This document shows positions 34,021 through 45,004 of a stretch of 64,000 nucleotides of DNA, piece after piece; position 1 is the stretch's first letter; every line of letters begins with the position of its first letter. Origin of the DNA: Carposina sasakii. Taxonomy: Eukaryota; Arthropoda; Insecta; Lepidoptera; Carposinidae. Under the pieces are notes generated by a model. The model saw only the letters and a list, made by a program, of their open reading frames with translations, did not search any database and was not told the DNA's origin. The stretch spans positions 124,001 through 188,000 of the forward strand of contig CP053162.1 of assembly GCA_014607495.2 (NCBI GenBank). Direction: 5' to 3'. Both the position numbers and the translations under genes were made by a program.

Positions 34021-35123
34021 CGTGCTTAAGATACGATTAAATAAATCCTGACCTGACGGAAAGCAGAGATACGCCCCCTGCTTATGTAAAAGCAACAGCA
34101 AAGCCGAAGCATAGCAATAGCGATAATTGTACAATATTCACCTAGGAATGTCAAAGTTCCTTTGAAATATACGTTTGAAATGAATTTTACGTAATACGAA
34201 TTTGACAAGCAATCAGCGATTTTTGTACAATTTTCGCTATCGCTTTGATTTTGCTAGTTAGGTAATAAGGGGGAGGATCATTGATGGATTGATTGTAAAC
34301 TCTTTCTATTCATTGGATATACTTTAATGGTACCAAAGCTCTTAAAATACAAAATTTGTCGATCCAATAATCCTGGCAGTAAAAAAGTTATCAATTTAAT
34401 AGTCGCATAAAACGAACCGTTAAGAATGTATGAAAAGAGCCCACCCACAACGACCTGACTCCTTATCCTATATAAGTTTATTTTTCCGATTATAATTTTG
34501 TATAACCTTCTGAAACTATGCTGAAACCGATATAATGTTAACACATTTCATAACCGTCCAGCTGTGCGTTGTATGCACAGAACAGGTAATACTGTTCTGT
34601 GGTTGTATGTCACAAATTTACTATGTGTTTAGTGTTTTATATTAGAACTAGCGGCCGTCCATGAGTTCATCTATGTGATATTTAGAACAAAACAACGAAA
34701 CGCTTCGACTAAAGGTATGTGGTGCCCTTACGCTTTGTTTTAGATTCGTCTTTTCGGGTCACTACTGTGACCCCAGACTCCCATTATTTTCTGTTCCCGT
34801 GGAAATCTCCAATTGTCCATTTTCACTTACTAATACTATACCCATATACTCCAATTTTATTTATCAGTATAGACTCAAATCGTCTTGATTTCATTCCACT
34901 CGCGAACCTGTAAGTGGACATTGGAAGTATAACGTTTTACGTATCTTAATAACAGAAATAAAGCAAACCATAAAAATTGTAATTTCGAAAAACATAGTTT
35001 TACAGCCGGTATAATAATTTTAGAACATGTTCATAAACACTGTCCATAATTTCTTTCTGTTTATTACTTACTTTTACTATTACTTACTTATACAAAAATT
35101 TAAGTTTTTTCTAAGGAGTTTTA
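34021..35123. other. intergenic, no gene recognised
   Basis: A Helitron-like minus-strand end (ACTAGCGGCCGTCCATGAG) lies at about 34647. Otherwise nothing can be supported. Confidence 0.4.
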
Positions 35124-35352
35124 TACAGGGTGTAACAAAAAGGGTATGTTACCTATCCACAAAATTTGAGACTCGAAATCACATGTTTATTTTTCAAGAT
35201 TGTATGAAAATTCCTGAGATATTTAAAAATTCTCCATTCTATCGGGAAAAATAAACATGTGATTTCGAGTCTCAAATTTTGTGGATAGGTTCTCTACAGT
35301 GGGCTATTTACATAGCTTTTCGCTTAACATACCCTTTTTGTTACACCCTGTA
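35124..35352. mobile_element. hairpin MITE family A, copy 3
   Basis: The element 35126-35350 starts CAGGGTGTAACAAAAAGGGT and ends with the exact reverse complement of this. The left arm lacks about 40 bp (AGCGAAAAGCTA and neighbours) that the right arm keeps. Confidence 0.85.
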
Positions 35353-35361
35353 AAACTGGTA

Positions 35362-35690
35362 GACCTTTACTGATGCGGGGCTTTATTAGAATACATCAAC
35401 TGCATCTCCTTCTGTGCATGTCCTAAGAGTCGACTTAGGGCGTTCTGTTAGGCGATACAACGGCGCTAGTTGCTTAGAACATAATTAAATAACCTGTGTA
35501 ATAGCATACCAAAGATGTTAGTTATGCAACGAACTCTACTCGTAAATATTTAGCTAGCATTTTATTGTCCCTGCATGATCTATTAAATCTGGCTACGCTT
35601 TGTTAAACGTGCCAGTAAGATCTCCTTCGTGATCCTGCAGATCTGGCTACCCCATTTCAGAAACTCATCCGTATGTAGATATTCCTACTC
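35362..35690 (+). repeat. repeat family X, long copy
   Basis: Covers nearly the whole family: GATGCGGGGCTTTATTAGAA, TGCATCTCCTTCTGTGCATG, GAGTCGACTTAGG, GGCGCTAGTTGCTTAG, TTTGTTAAACGTGCC, GATCCTGCAGATCTGGCTAC. It is interrupted by unrelated DNA at about 35470-35560. Confidence 0.65.
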
Positions 35691-37340
35691 GTGTTATATG
35701 TTTACCTATGTATTTATTTATATGACTTTAGAAACCATAATAAGTTGGTCAGTCGAATTTAGTTGGGTTTCACTATATACAAACAAGTACAATGGTCAGT
35801 GTAAATCAATTAAAAAATAACTTTAATGAGACGTTAATGACAGGCAGGCTGTCACTTAAATAAATTAAGATGGTACTTTACAGAACAGCCCCGCAATTCT
35901 GCTAAAGTTTCCAGCCGTAACGCAGCCGCAGCTGTCATAGAAGTGCGTAGATTACTCAACTTACTCGAGTGAGAGATGGTTGTTTTCTTTAACATTTGAA
36001 CGATTCATGACATGGGGCTTAGAGGCTACATCACTTCCTCGTTAAGGATAGGAGAATAAAATCATGAAGAGTTATTTACAGCTCGAGGTGTACAAGTTTC
36101 ATTAGGTTAGACGTGGATTAGACCACGGAGTCTCAGCTCAAATTAGTATTTAAAAACAAATAATTCATTAATAACAAATAAATTAACAGACTATTTCTGT
36201 AAGTACCTAAGTATAGCATGTTTTCTCCAGTTTACTTTTTTCTTTATAAATGCGAATTATTAAATTTCTTTTAGAGGTTTTCGTGACTACTAAACGTTGA
36301 GTGGGTACTGACATTTGCGTGTCGTTTTTAGTTATCTAATGTAACCAATTGTATTATCTAAATTGGCCATCGGGACTAGATTTCTTTCTATAGCTACGTT
36401 TTATTTCAGCGAATTTGCATAAACTTGTGCTCTTTTTCGTGTATGAGGTGTCCGTATTGGAGCCGATTTTCCCAATTATCGTCAGATTCTGAAATTCGAA
36501 GCTTTCTCTAAAACTTCATCAAGATAGAGACAGCAATCTGATCTTTGGAAAAATCAGCTCTTAGTAAAAATATTATTATCTGGTTAGACAAAGCGGGGGA
36601 CGTACTTTGCTCACAGGTTACTCCAGACTGGTAGTTGAAGCCCACAAACATACGGAACCAGTTTACGGAACCAGTCCAGCAATTAAACATCTTTGGTTAC
36701 CGATTCATTTTCCGGTGCTGGTTGTTTTAATTAGTTTAATAGTAAATTTTAATGGATATCGCATAAGGTTTATTGGCAAATTTTTGCTACTATTTCAATG
36801 CAATTGAGATACAAGAAAGATGGCCAGCTTAATCATAAAGAGAAAAAGCTTTTATAATAGTTTAATTCATGACAAATTTTAAGCTTCACCACAAATTTTA
36901 TGAGATATCCAAGATGCTCGCAAGGATTGCCTGCCCATATAGATCAAGATTGAGATCTTTCTATACTTATTTTTAAATGATATATACGAGTACGTAGTCT
37001 AAAGCTTATAGATCCCTCGGATCAGTCTAGCCGCCCTTCCATATCTGAGAGCTCTAGCTATAATAAAGTCTGTAGTATCTAAAATTCACACAAAATCAAA
37101 CCACACAAAACAATTTTGTCCATTAACCAAAACACAGCCCGTACCTACATTATGCCAGCATAAAGCTTGCATGTCCTGTTATATGTTTGACAAGATTATC
37201 CAGCAGTAAACATCGAGCGAGATCGATTTGTATCGAACTTGTTGTTTGTCTGCATGCGTGTTACCTCTCCAGCAGGATTGGCAACAGTTGCTTTAGTAAG
37301 GTAGGAATGCAGCACCATAGTATATTTATATAGTAAACTA
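35691..37340. other. intergenic, no gene recognised
   Basis: Short open frames only; no features supported. Confidence 0.4.
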
Positions 37341-37341
37341 A

Positions 37342-37475
37342 CTTTCTTTGTGCTGTTGCGGGGCTTTATTAAAATTAGCTGCATCTCCTAAGGAACTTCT
37401 AAACTACTAAACGTGGCTGTAAGGATTTATGTTGATCCTGCAGCTCTGACTACCCTATTTAGAAACAGCCATGTG
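37342..37475 (+). repeat. repeat family X, internally deleted copy
   Basis: GTTGCGGGGCTTTATTAAAA and TGCATCTCCTAAGGAACTTC are followed directly by ACTAAACGTGGCTGTAAGGA and GATCCTGCAGCTCTGACTAC. The middle of the family is missing. Confidence 0.65.
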
Positions 37476-37534
37476 AATTATCTTCTTCTATCTATCTCTT
37501 CTATCTATCTCTTCTATGATATTTAATGAATCGC

Positions 37535-37797
37535 TAAATGTGTTGGTAAGCGCGAATCTCGAGAACGGCTGAACCGATTTTGCTAATTCTTTTTAAGCGT
37601 ATTCCTTGAAGTGCAGGGATGGTTCTAACGGAGAGAAAAATTTTAAGAAATGCCTTAACATGTCTAAAACATTCCTTTTCTACATTCCCATACAAACAAT
37701 TTGTTCGAAATTTGAAAGTCCGGGAAGGCAAAACGATTGGGTGACGTTAGTTCAAAGACGTGGGACAGGACAACGTCTGTCAGGTCCGCTAACCAAC
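37535..37797 (+). mobile_element. Helitron-like fragment
   Basis: GAGAACGGCTGAACCGATTT, then TGCAGGGATGGTTCTAACGG, and a degenerate end (GACAACGTCTGTCAGGTCCG, then CTAA). This resembles lepidopteran Helitron 3' ends of the GTCCGCTAGT type. Open frames here on both strands are by-products. Confidence 0.5.
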
Positions 37798-39060
37798 TTT
37801 CCAGTGAACAAAACCGTTCCCTGGGACTTTTACACATAGATAAGGACAGAACTGAGATTTCAAGAAGACGATGGGAATTAGTTAGGTATAGAGAAGAAAA
37901 CTCGAATATGGTTGAACCACTGTATGCACTGTACACTGTGGTAGCGCTGTATCGCACAAAGTGGCGCCATTTATACGGCGATTACTGCTGGACTTTCGAA
38001 CACTGAAGTGAACTTACTTAATAATTTAATAGCCATTATCTTAAGTAATTGCTAATAAATAGCATATTATCTTAAAATTTTGGGTAGATTTATAGAACCA
38101 CTCGAAAATGAAATATCGGATGTAATACATACATAAGCTACCATAAAAATAGTACTTACCTACAATATAGCATTAGAACCTATTTACTAGACCATGCAAC
38201 TAAAATTTTGATAGGTTGGTAGGCAAAGCCTTAAGAATGAGTAAATGAGCTCTTACTCGTAATGTAAAATATTTAAATATAAAAATGTTTTTGTCGTCGC
38301 CTGTACAACCTGCATGACCGGCGCAGGCGCATCATTTGCCCGACTTGCCCGTATGGGAACACCATGTTGAAAACATTGAGGGCGACCTACAGTGCATTTA
38401 CACTGTTGTGTCGATTTTATTAAGTGTTACATTTTTCACAAGTAAAATAAATTGAATACAAGCAACAAGATATATTAATGATCTATAAATAAATAAATAG
38501 ATCCAGAGAAGTTGGTAAATGCGGCTACCTACTTAGTTAAATACCTTGCATTTAATAGCAACTAATTAATTATGCCCAGAGAGAAGTTTCCCTCTAACCT
38601 TTTTAAAACTTCTTTATGACGACGAACTGTGGACCGGTCTACCTATCTAGGGAACACAGGATCTCTACACGTCAAGTTAGAGCTTATTTCCACTTGTAGG
38701 CTGTTAGGTTTTCATCAGATGATCCAATGGCAGAACATTTAATATTAGTTAATAGTTCTTTACTTCATTACTTGCGTGAGAGCTCCTTCGTGCAGATCAG
38801 GACTCAACCGTCAGTCGACGAAAGTAAAAACCGTCGGAGCATCAAATAAAGAACTCATAATTAGTCCAGCCACAGGACCCAAGCACAAACGGGTCCCAAT
38901 TAGCGAGATTATGAACCCACTGCCTTTACAGAGAGGAAACACTAACAGGAGGTGTTTTTAATAACGTTTTTTCATAAAAAAATATCTTTCAGATCAGATT
39001 TATCATGGACTATGAGAGATGAAGAATGAATACTGCTATGACTAACTACTTTTGTAACTA
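37798..39060. other. intergenic, no gene recognised
   Basis: No supported gene. A GCGCAGGCGCATCATTTGCC patch lies near 38322. Confidence 0.4.
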
Positions 39061-39061
39061 C

Positions 39062-39150
39062 CAAATGCAATACCAGCTAAACATGGCTGTGGGATCACAC
39101 CCATGATCCTGCAGTTCAGGCTATCCCTATTCGGGAACATAGCCGAATGT
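39062..39150 (+). repeat. repeat family X, 3' fragment
   Basis: AGCTAAACATGGCTGTGGGA, CATGATCCTGCAGTTCAGGC, GGGAACATAGCCG. Confidence 0.65.
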
Positions 39151-39231
39151 ATTATTATGCAATAACAGAGTATGTACGAGAAAAATTCTATAATTTTCTT
39201 GAATTTGTATATATTTAGATCTTTTATCATC

Positions 39232-39752
39232 ATTTACAGCACTGAGAAGTCCACTGTTGGACATAGGCCTTCCCCTACAACCTCCACTCCGACCGGTCGG
39301 AAGCAGCCTGCATCCAATCGACGCCCGCAACCTTGGCCAGGTCATCCGTCCACCTCGCGGGTGGCCTTCCCACGCTTGCCGATACGTGGTATCCACTCTA
39401 GAACTTTCCGACTCCATCGGCCATCAGTTCTTCGAGCTATGTGCCCTGCCCATTGCCACTTCAGCTTGCTGGACCGTTCAGCTATGTCGGTGATCTTTGT
39501 ACGTCTGCGGATCTCCTTATTTCTGATTCGATCACGCAGAGAGATCCCAATCATAGCTCTCTCCATCGCTCGCTGTGCGATCCTGAGCTTTTTTATGAGC
39601 CACATAGTTAGAAACTACGTCTCGGCACCGTAGGTCATCACCGGCAGCACGCACTGGTTGAATACCTTCGTCTTTAAGGACTGGGGTATCTTGGACACAA
39701 ATAAGCTTCGTAGTTTCCCGAACGCTGCCCAGCCGAGTTGGATTCGCCGATT
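39232..39752 (-). mobile_element. RTE-clade LINE, 3' end with C-terminal coding remnant
   Basis: On the minus strand it encodes RRIQLGWAAFGKLRSLFVSK, MTYGAETWSLTM, KKLRIAQRAMERAMIGISL, SSKLKWQWAGHIARRTDGRW, then after a frame change WTDDLAKVAG and WMQAASDRSEW. This is the conserved C-terminal region of RTE-type elements. It ends with the TCATCATTTACAGCACTGAG tail. It is 5' truncated and carries frameshifts, so it is inactive. The plus-strand copy at 61668 aligns throughout. Confidence 0.8.
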
Positions 39753-42320
39753 TAGATCTTTATATTTATTTATTTATTTTTGTATGTTTGAGGTGATGCT
39801 GTGACGTTATAACATTTACATCACCGTTGCGTACATTGTGACCAAATATTAGGCACTTGTCACTGTGTAATCCACATTTAGGCTACAATGCGGACGTGTG
39901 AACATTGAAACCAACTCCCTCTGTATCTAATCCACGCACAACTCCCCTGCACTCACGACGGAGTACAATTCGCGGTACCCTCCATACGGAACACAAAAAC
40001 TTGACCAACTGGTCAACGTATGTATTCGGCGGTCTCTGCACTTAAGTTTTAACGTGAGTTGTGTTTGTATTCATACACTAGCGGACGCCCACATCTACGT
40101 CCGCGTAAACTACAGAATTCTTCAGACGGTAGTCTGGTATAAGTTTAGAGTATACATATAGAGAGCTATAGAGCGAGCATGAAAACGTTATAATTATGAT
40201 CCGTAAGCATAGGCAACCTTCGTGCCACAGGTCATGTCACTGACAATGGGCGTTTCACGGGCGTTTTTCCATTAGGCGACGACGGCCACGGCAAGGACAC
40301 GACCACGGCTTTTATGGAAGCAAAAATATACTAGATAGTATGGCTCGTCACTCACATACTGGCGCTCTATAGCTTATGTACGAGTATATTATAATAGGGA
40401 TATGAGCAACTGAACTTTACTATCCTACGCTATACTCGTAACTAAATCAATAGCACTACAACCACATTCCGACACATTTCCAAGCTACGTGATTTCACAG
40501 AGCTGCAGCTGTTTAAAAAAGATACTTTTACGTCGAGTCTCGTAGTAGAATTAAAGTTAATCAACGTGTTGTTTCTTTGCCCGTCTCGCTGATCGGAGGT
40601 TGTTTTTTAATTAGCGCGTTGGGCTGTGCGCCTCACGATCTGCGCGCAAATATAACGCATGGAAGTATTGAATGAAGTATTGATTTTTAAATAGTATAAT
40701 AGAATATGTAGGCCATGATATGTGTATCCATGTATATAGCCTCCTGCACCCACTGCTGAGTAAAGGCCTCCCCTTCACAACGCCACTGTCCTGGTCCTGG
40801 GCTAACCTCATCCGCTGGTAACCAACTGTGTGTATGTAACAAAATAAATAAGCATTTATCTAAATAAAAATATATGACGAAGGTATACGAGTAAAATAGT
40901 TGTGCAAATTCAGTCCTTCTATAGCTTGTTACATACAGGCCAGCCGCGAATTGCCGCGTGCAAGGAATTAACTCGGAACTCGTTGGGTTCAACCCGAGAC
41001 GGTATACTGGAGCTATTTCAAACTAAAGTGTAGATTATCTTCCATATCGATTTTCAAGATTTAATTAGCTTTTTCTTGGTCAATCGGCGAGACAAAGCTT
41101 CTTGCTTTTAATTTGCAACGAGAAATGAGAGAACGCCAACCAAGAACTTTACCATGAATTTGCCATAAACAAATTGAACCTAATATTCGCACTCAAATTG
41201 GTTCCATATATATTGCACCAAGCCTTGGTTTATGTCTTGTTTAATAGTCATGAACCTTTAATTTAATGTTTAATGTTCAATTATGTGTTAGGCTTTAAAA
41301 ATAGAAGCAGAACTTAATAATTTGAACTCGTTCGTTAAGTAAAACTTTTAAGCATATTCGGAAAACTACCTTTTTTAGTTCAAGAAACCACTTTGATTAC
41401 GCTAGAACCTTATGTGCCTGATGTCCCTCTAGAAAAAGGAGAAGGCATTTACTTCATCTGAAGAAGGATGAATGGCTAGCCCATCTTGGTAATACAGCCA
41501 ACCGTGTAAGTATACCTAGGTGTATTATAATACATATATTTAACTTTAAAAATAGAGAATAATCATAGTAAAAATACTGCATACTCGTAAAAACTAAGTA
41601 TGTACATACTCCATAAGATATACATATTAAAACTCACAGTGTGAGAAGATACTGCCTATAATTGTATTTCCACAATACAAGTTACTAAGCTAATTAGCGG
41701 GCAAGTGGATTCGACAAGTAAATTGGCGAGTAAGTAAACGAACGATTAAATCCAGTGTAAATACTGGCTGGCAACTTATGATGCAGTGGTAACTGGTGTT
41801 TACTGAACGTTATTAATTAGGTACCTATGTTTTATTCACCAGCTTCTATGGGTTCCATTGCCTTTGTAAATTTTAGCCCAGCCTGGTTCGTATTTTCATA
41901 GCTACCACTCAATTTATTTACCTCAGAATTCTGACGTTCGTAACCAGTCCCTCAATAATGTTAATTCAGCTGGGTGTACTCTTATAGCAGGTTTGTTCTA
42001 ATTATTGCGGTATCTCGCTTTCAAAATGGAAACAGTCTAAACTCATAGTCCATTTAGACTTTTTCTAAGCACAAAGTCTTTCGTCCACTAAAGCGACTTT
42101 TCTCTTGTATTTGTTACATGATGTTCAATAATATTAACATTACCTTACAGTGTAATGTAAGTATTGCACAAATATTAAACTTTCAAGACCACACTACCAT
42201 ACCGTACTGGACCCAAGCCCACGGAACCCATCAAAAGGCGGGATCAACAAACATAACAAATGTGTCACAACGATTACTAAATTACACACATTACCCGTCC
42301 TCGCACGCCTGTCTGATCTG
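39753..42320. other. intergenic, upstream of the GOBP cluster
   Basis: It contains a Helitron-like minus-strand end at 40079 (ACTAGCGGACGCCCACATCT) and a LINE tail at about 40737-40815 (GCCTCCTGCACCCACTGCTG, GTAAAGGCCTCCCCTTCAC). No gene is supported. Confidence 0.45.
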
Positions 42321-42324
42321 GTAC

Positions 42325-42345
42325 TATAAGGTACTATAACTGGTG
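42325..42345 (+). promoter_or_regulatory. probable TATA region of GOBP1 gene 1
   Basis: Two TATAA motifs (42325 and 42335) lie 50-60 bp before the start codon, and the leader CTGATCGGTACCAGG is shared with gene 2, whose TATA and initiator are clearer. By alignment transcription would start near 42357. No TCAGT initiator is seen. Confidence 0.4.
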
Positions 42346-42384
42346 ATATAAGCCACGTTGGAGGCTGATCGGTACCAGGACATC

Positions 42385-43546
42385 ATGAGCGCGGTAGAAA
42401 TGCGGCTGGTCGTGGTGCTGGTGGCTCTAGTGGGGCTGCCAGGGCTGTGGGCGACCGTCGATGTTATGAAGGACGTGACTCTTGGCTTTGGAGAGGCGTT
42501 GAAACATTGTAGGGAGGAGGTAAGTTAACCGAAGTATTTATGAAACTTATGAAAAACTACTTAGTGTTTGCTAAGCAATCTTATGTGCCATGTGTGTGGC
42601 AAGCGATGATCGCGCCAGCATGTCAACCTAGAACATGGAAACGACTACAAGTCATTAGTACCCGTCAAAGCAGACATCTTTGACGGCCCAGCCAGTTGGG
42701 GCCTCCAGTCCAAGAGAATTATTTACTCGAACGGCATAGTTACGCCACTACTCGATCATAACAATGCATTTCCCATAGAGTCAACTAACGGAAGACAAGA
42801 TGGAGGAGTTCTTCCACTTCTGGCGCGATGACTTCAAGTTTGAGGATCGCGAGCTCGGCTGTGCCATCAAGTGCATGAGCAGTCACTTCAACCTGCTGAC
42901 TGACTCCCATCGGATGCACCATGAGAATACTGATGCGTTCGTCAAGAGCTTCCCTAATGGTATGAATCGTTATAACATTTCCTGTGTGCTTGCGACGTCA
43001 TAATCTTATCTATCATCAGGTAAGATTGGACTAACCAGAACCACAAAATTTTAAATTTGATTTGTTGGTCTTTGCATGTACTTAGTTGTTATATTGTCTT
43101 GCATAATTTAATGTGAATAGCAAAATGCAACTTGTCTCTAAATAATCTCATTTTTCTTGGGTGATTCTTATACTCGTACACTAGTTACGTCTACGTTTTC
43201 TATTCTAGGCTATGGTCTAGCTAGCGAATTAAAATAAGAGCTGAAATATTTTACTGGTGCCAACCGTAGTCAGCTCAAGAAGTATCTGTGAATACCTCCT
43301 AACATTGTCCAAGAGCTGCATTACTGTCTACCTTGCATCCATATCTGTTTTGCTTCAGGGGAAGTAATGTCTAAAAAGATGGTGAATATAATCCACACGT
43401 GTGAGCAGCAGTTCGACACCGAACCTGACCACTGCTGGAGGATCCTCAGGATCGCGGAGTGCTTCAAGCTGACCTGCATGAAGGATGGACTGGCGCCGAC
43501 CATGGAGCTACTCATGGCAGAGTTTATTATGGAGTCTGAGGCATGA
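42385..43546 (+). CDS. GOBP1: general odorant-binding protein 1 (GOBP1), three exons
   Basis: Exons are 42385-42519, 42779-42959 and 43359-43546 (introns phase 0 and phase 1, all GT-AG), giving 167 residues. A 23-residue signal peptide (hydrophobic [15 protein letters not shown]) precedes a 144-residue mature protein starting [19 protein letters not shown]. Cysteines fall at mature 19, 50, 54, 97, 108 and 117, exactly the classic PBP/GOBP spacing, with an extra Cys at 122 (KLTC). Phe12, Phe36, Trp37, His69-His70 and Phe118, known pocket or pH-switch positions in the family, are present. [14 protein letters not shown] and [10 protein letters not shown] identify it as GOBP1 rather than GOBP2 or PBP. 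It would be secreted into antennal sensillum lymph to carry odorants. A polyadenylation signal follows at 43950. It has a tandem paralogue 1.46 kb downstream. Confidence 0.93.
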
Positions 43547-43949
43547 GAAGGAAACGTGATGAAAGAGTGAGGGATGCGAAAGAGGTGATGGTTAAAAAAG
43601 TTATATCTAGCGTTATTTTGGGATAGAGAGCCAAGTATAGAATAGCTTTTTAAATAAAAGAAGGAAATCAGATAAATGGAAGATGTCTATTTGAAGACAA
43701 ATAGTTTTAAAATCACTGATAGATATGTATCTGATTATCAGTTTTCAATGAAAGTTTTGGTTTTTTTTAGGTACTTACCTACTATCACAGTACTATGCAC
43801 TTGTGCAGGTTTTATTTATTGTCTGTGTTAGTTAAGATTCTGTTATCATAAGTTAGTATTTAATGAGGATTTAATATTTACGAAATGGCTTTGTTACATG
43901 GACTAATGAATTATTAAAATTTTAATTTATTAAATTATTAATGAGAATG

Positions 43950-43955
43950 AATAAA
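43950..43955 (+). terminator. polyadenylation signal of GOBP1 gene 1
   Basis: AATAAA about 400 bp after the stop, followed by a GT-rich stretch (CGTGTGTTTATCGTTTG). It is the first canonical signal with a downstream GT-rich element after exon 3, so a 3' UTR of about 420 nt is inferred. Confidence 0.5.
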
Positions 43956-43959
43956 GACG

Positions 43960-44930
43960 TGTGTTTATCGTTTGTAGTGAAGTTTTATAAATGGTATAGA
44001 TTGTTTGTCACCAAACACAAAACCCATAAGGGTAGGTACCTAGTTACCTGATTAATTAGACTATCCATAAATATATAATATTTTCTATGGGTAAGCGACA
44101 ATACTCTTTTAAGTGATACCTCTGAATGTTAGTACATATTGAATCTGCTCAGATAATCAGAATCAAAAGCGCCTACTGTCTACAACCACACTTTACACTT
44201 TATGTGGATTTTTATGTCATAAGAGCTGTAAGGCGCATAAGATGACTACAGTGCTCACATAATTGCTTACCTATACAAAATAATATGTGTAGGTGGGCCT
44301 ATGCCCTCTCTCGATCGGATATAAGATATAAGGGTTATACCGCCCTATACAGGGTAGGTATATCGGAAGGATGCAATATAAATAGCCCACTCGATTAGCC
44401 CACTTTACGACAGTTTACAAAACCTGGTCTACCTACTTATCAAGAGAGTCTATGAATGTTGTAAACTAGTAATAACATAAGAGTAAGTGTACTAATAAAT
44501 AAATAACAAATCCTGTTTACATTAATTTATATAAGTAATTGGAGCTCGTTACCATTTATGCACATGCTACCCTAACTCATCATAACTAACATAGTGTAGT
44601 TAGTACATAAAATATTTGATACAGGGTCGCAAGGATCAGGTAAATACTGCTATGGAATCAATATTATGTTTTTCGACATATAATATAACTAAACAAAACT
44701 TAAACTAACATTCACATAACACAGCATCCACGGTGCCATCTTTCGCATATGCCTGAACTCAATGTATTAGGTACCTATTAGATTTCCACTACCTACCTAA
44801 TCAAATTCCTATTTAATTATTGGAGAAACAAACAAACAAGAAAAAAATGTTTGTCATGAGCTACCTAATAGCACACATTAGCACAATCATCATTAGCAAA
44901 GCCTAGGTTTTAAACTCCTCACGCAAGTGT
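43960..44930. other. spacer between the two GOBP genes
   Basis: AT-rich, no coding frame, no copy of the main repeat families noticed. It probably contains the regulatory DNA of gene 2. Confidence 0.45.
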
Positions 44931-44936
44931 AAATGC

Positions 44937-44972
44937 TATAAAAAAACACATTTCAAAGATCACTCTGTCAGT
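44937..44972 (+). promoter_or_regulatory. TATA box and initiator of GOBP1-like gene 2
   Basis: TATAAAA at 44937 and the arthropod initiator TCAGT at 44968-44972 are about 33 bp apart (T to A), so transcription should start at about 44970, 35 bp before the ATG. The downstream CTGATCCGGTACCAGG matches the leader of gene 1. Confidence 0.7.
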
Positions 44973-45004
44973 CTCTGATCCGGTACCAGGGTCACATAAA
45001 ACTC

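Noticed and set aside
37534..38006. Cluster of overlapping frames on both strands
   Set aside because: Falls on a Helitron-like fragment and its flank; no domain, no splice signals, both strands equally open.
39172..39633. 153-residue plus-strand frame
   Set aside because: Antisense shadow of the RTE C-terminal region on the minus strand.
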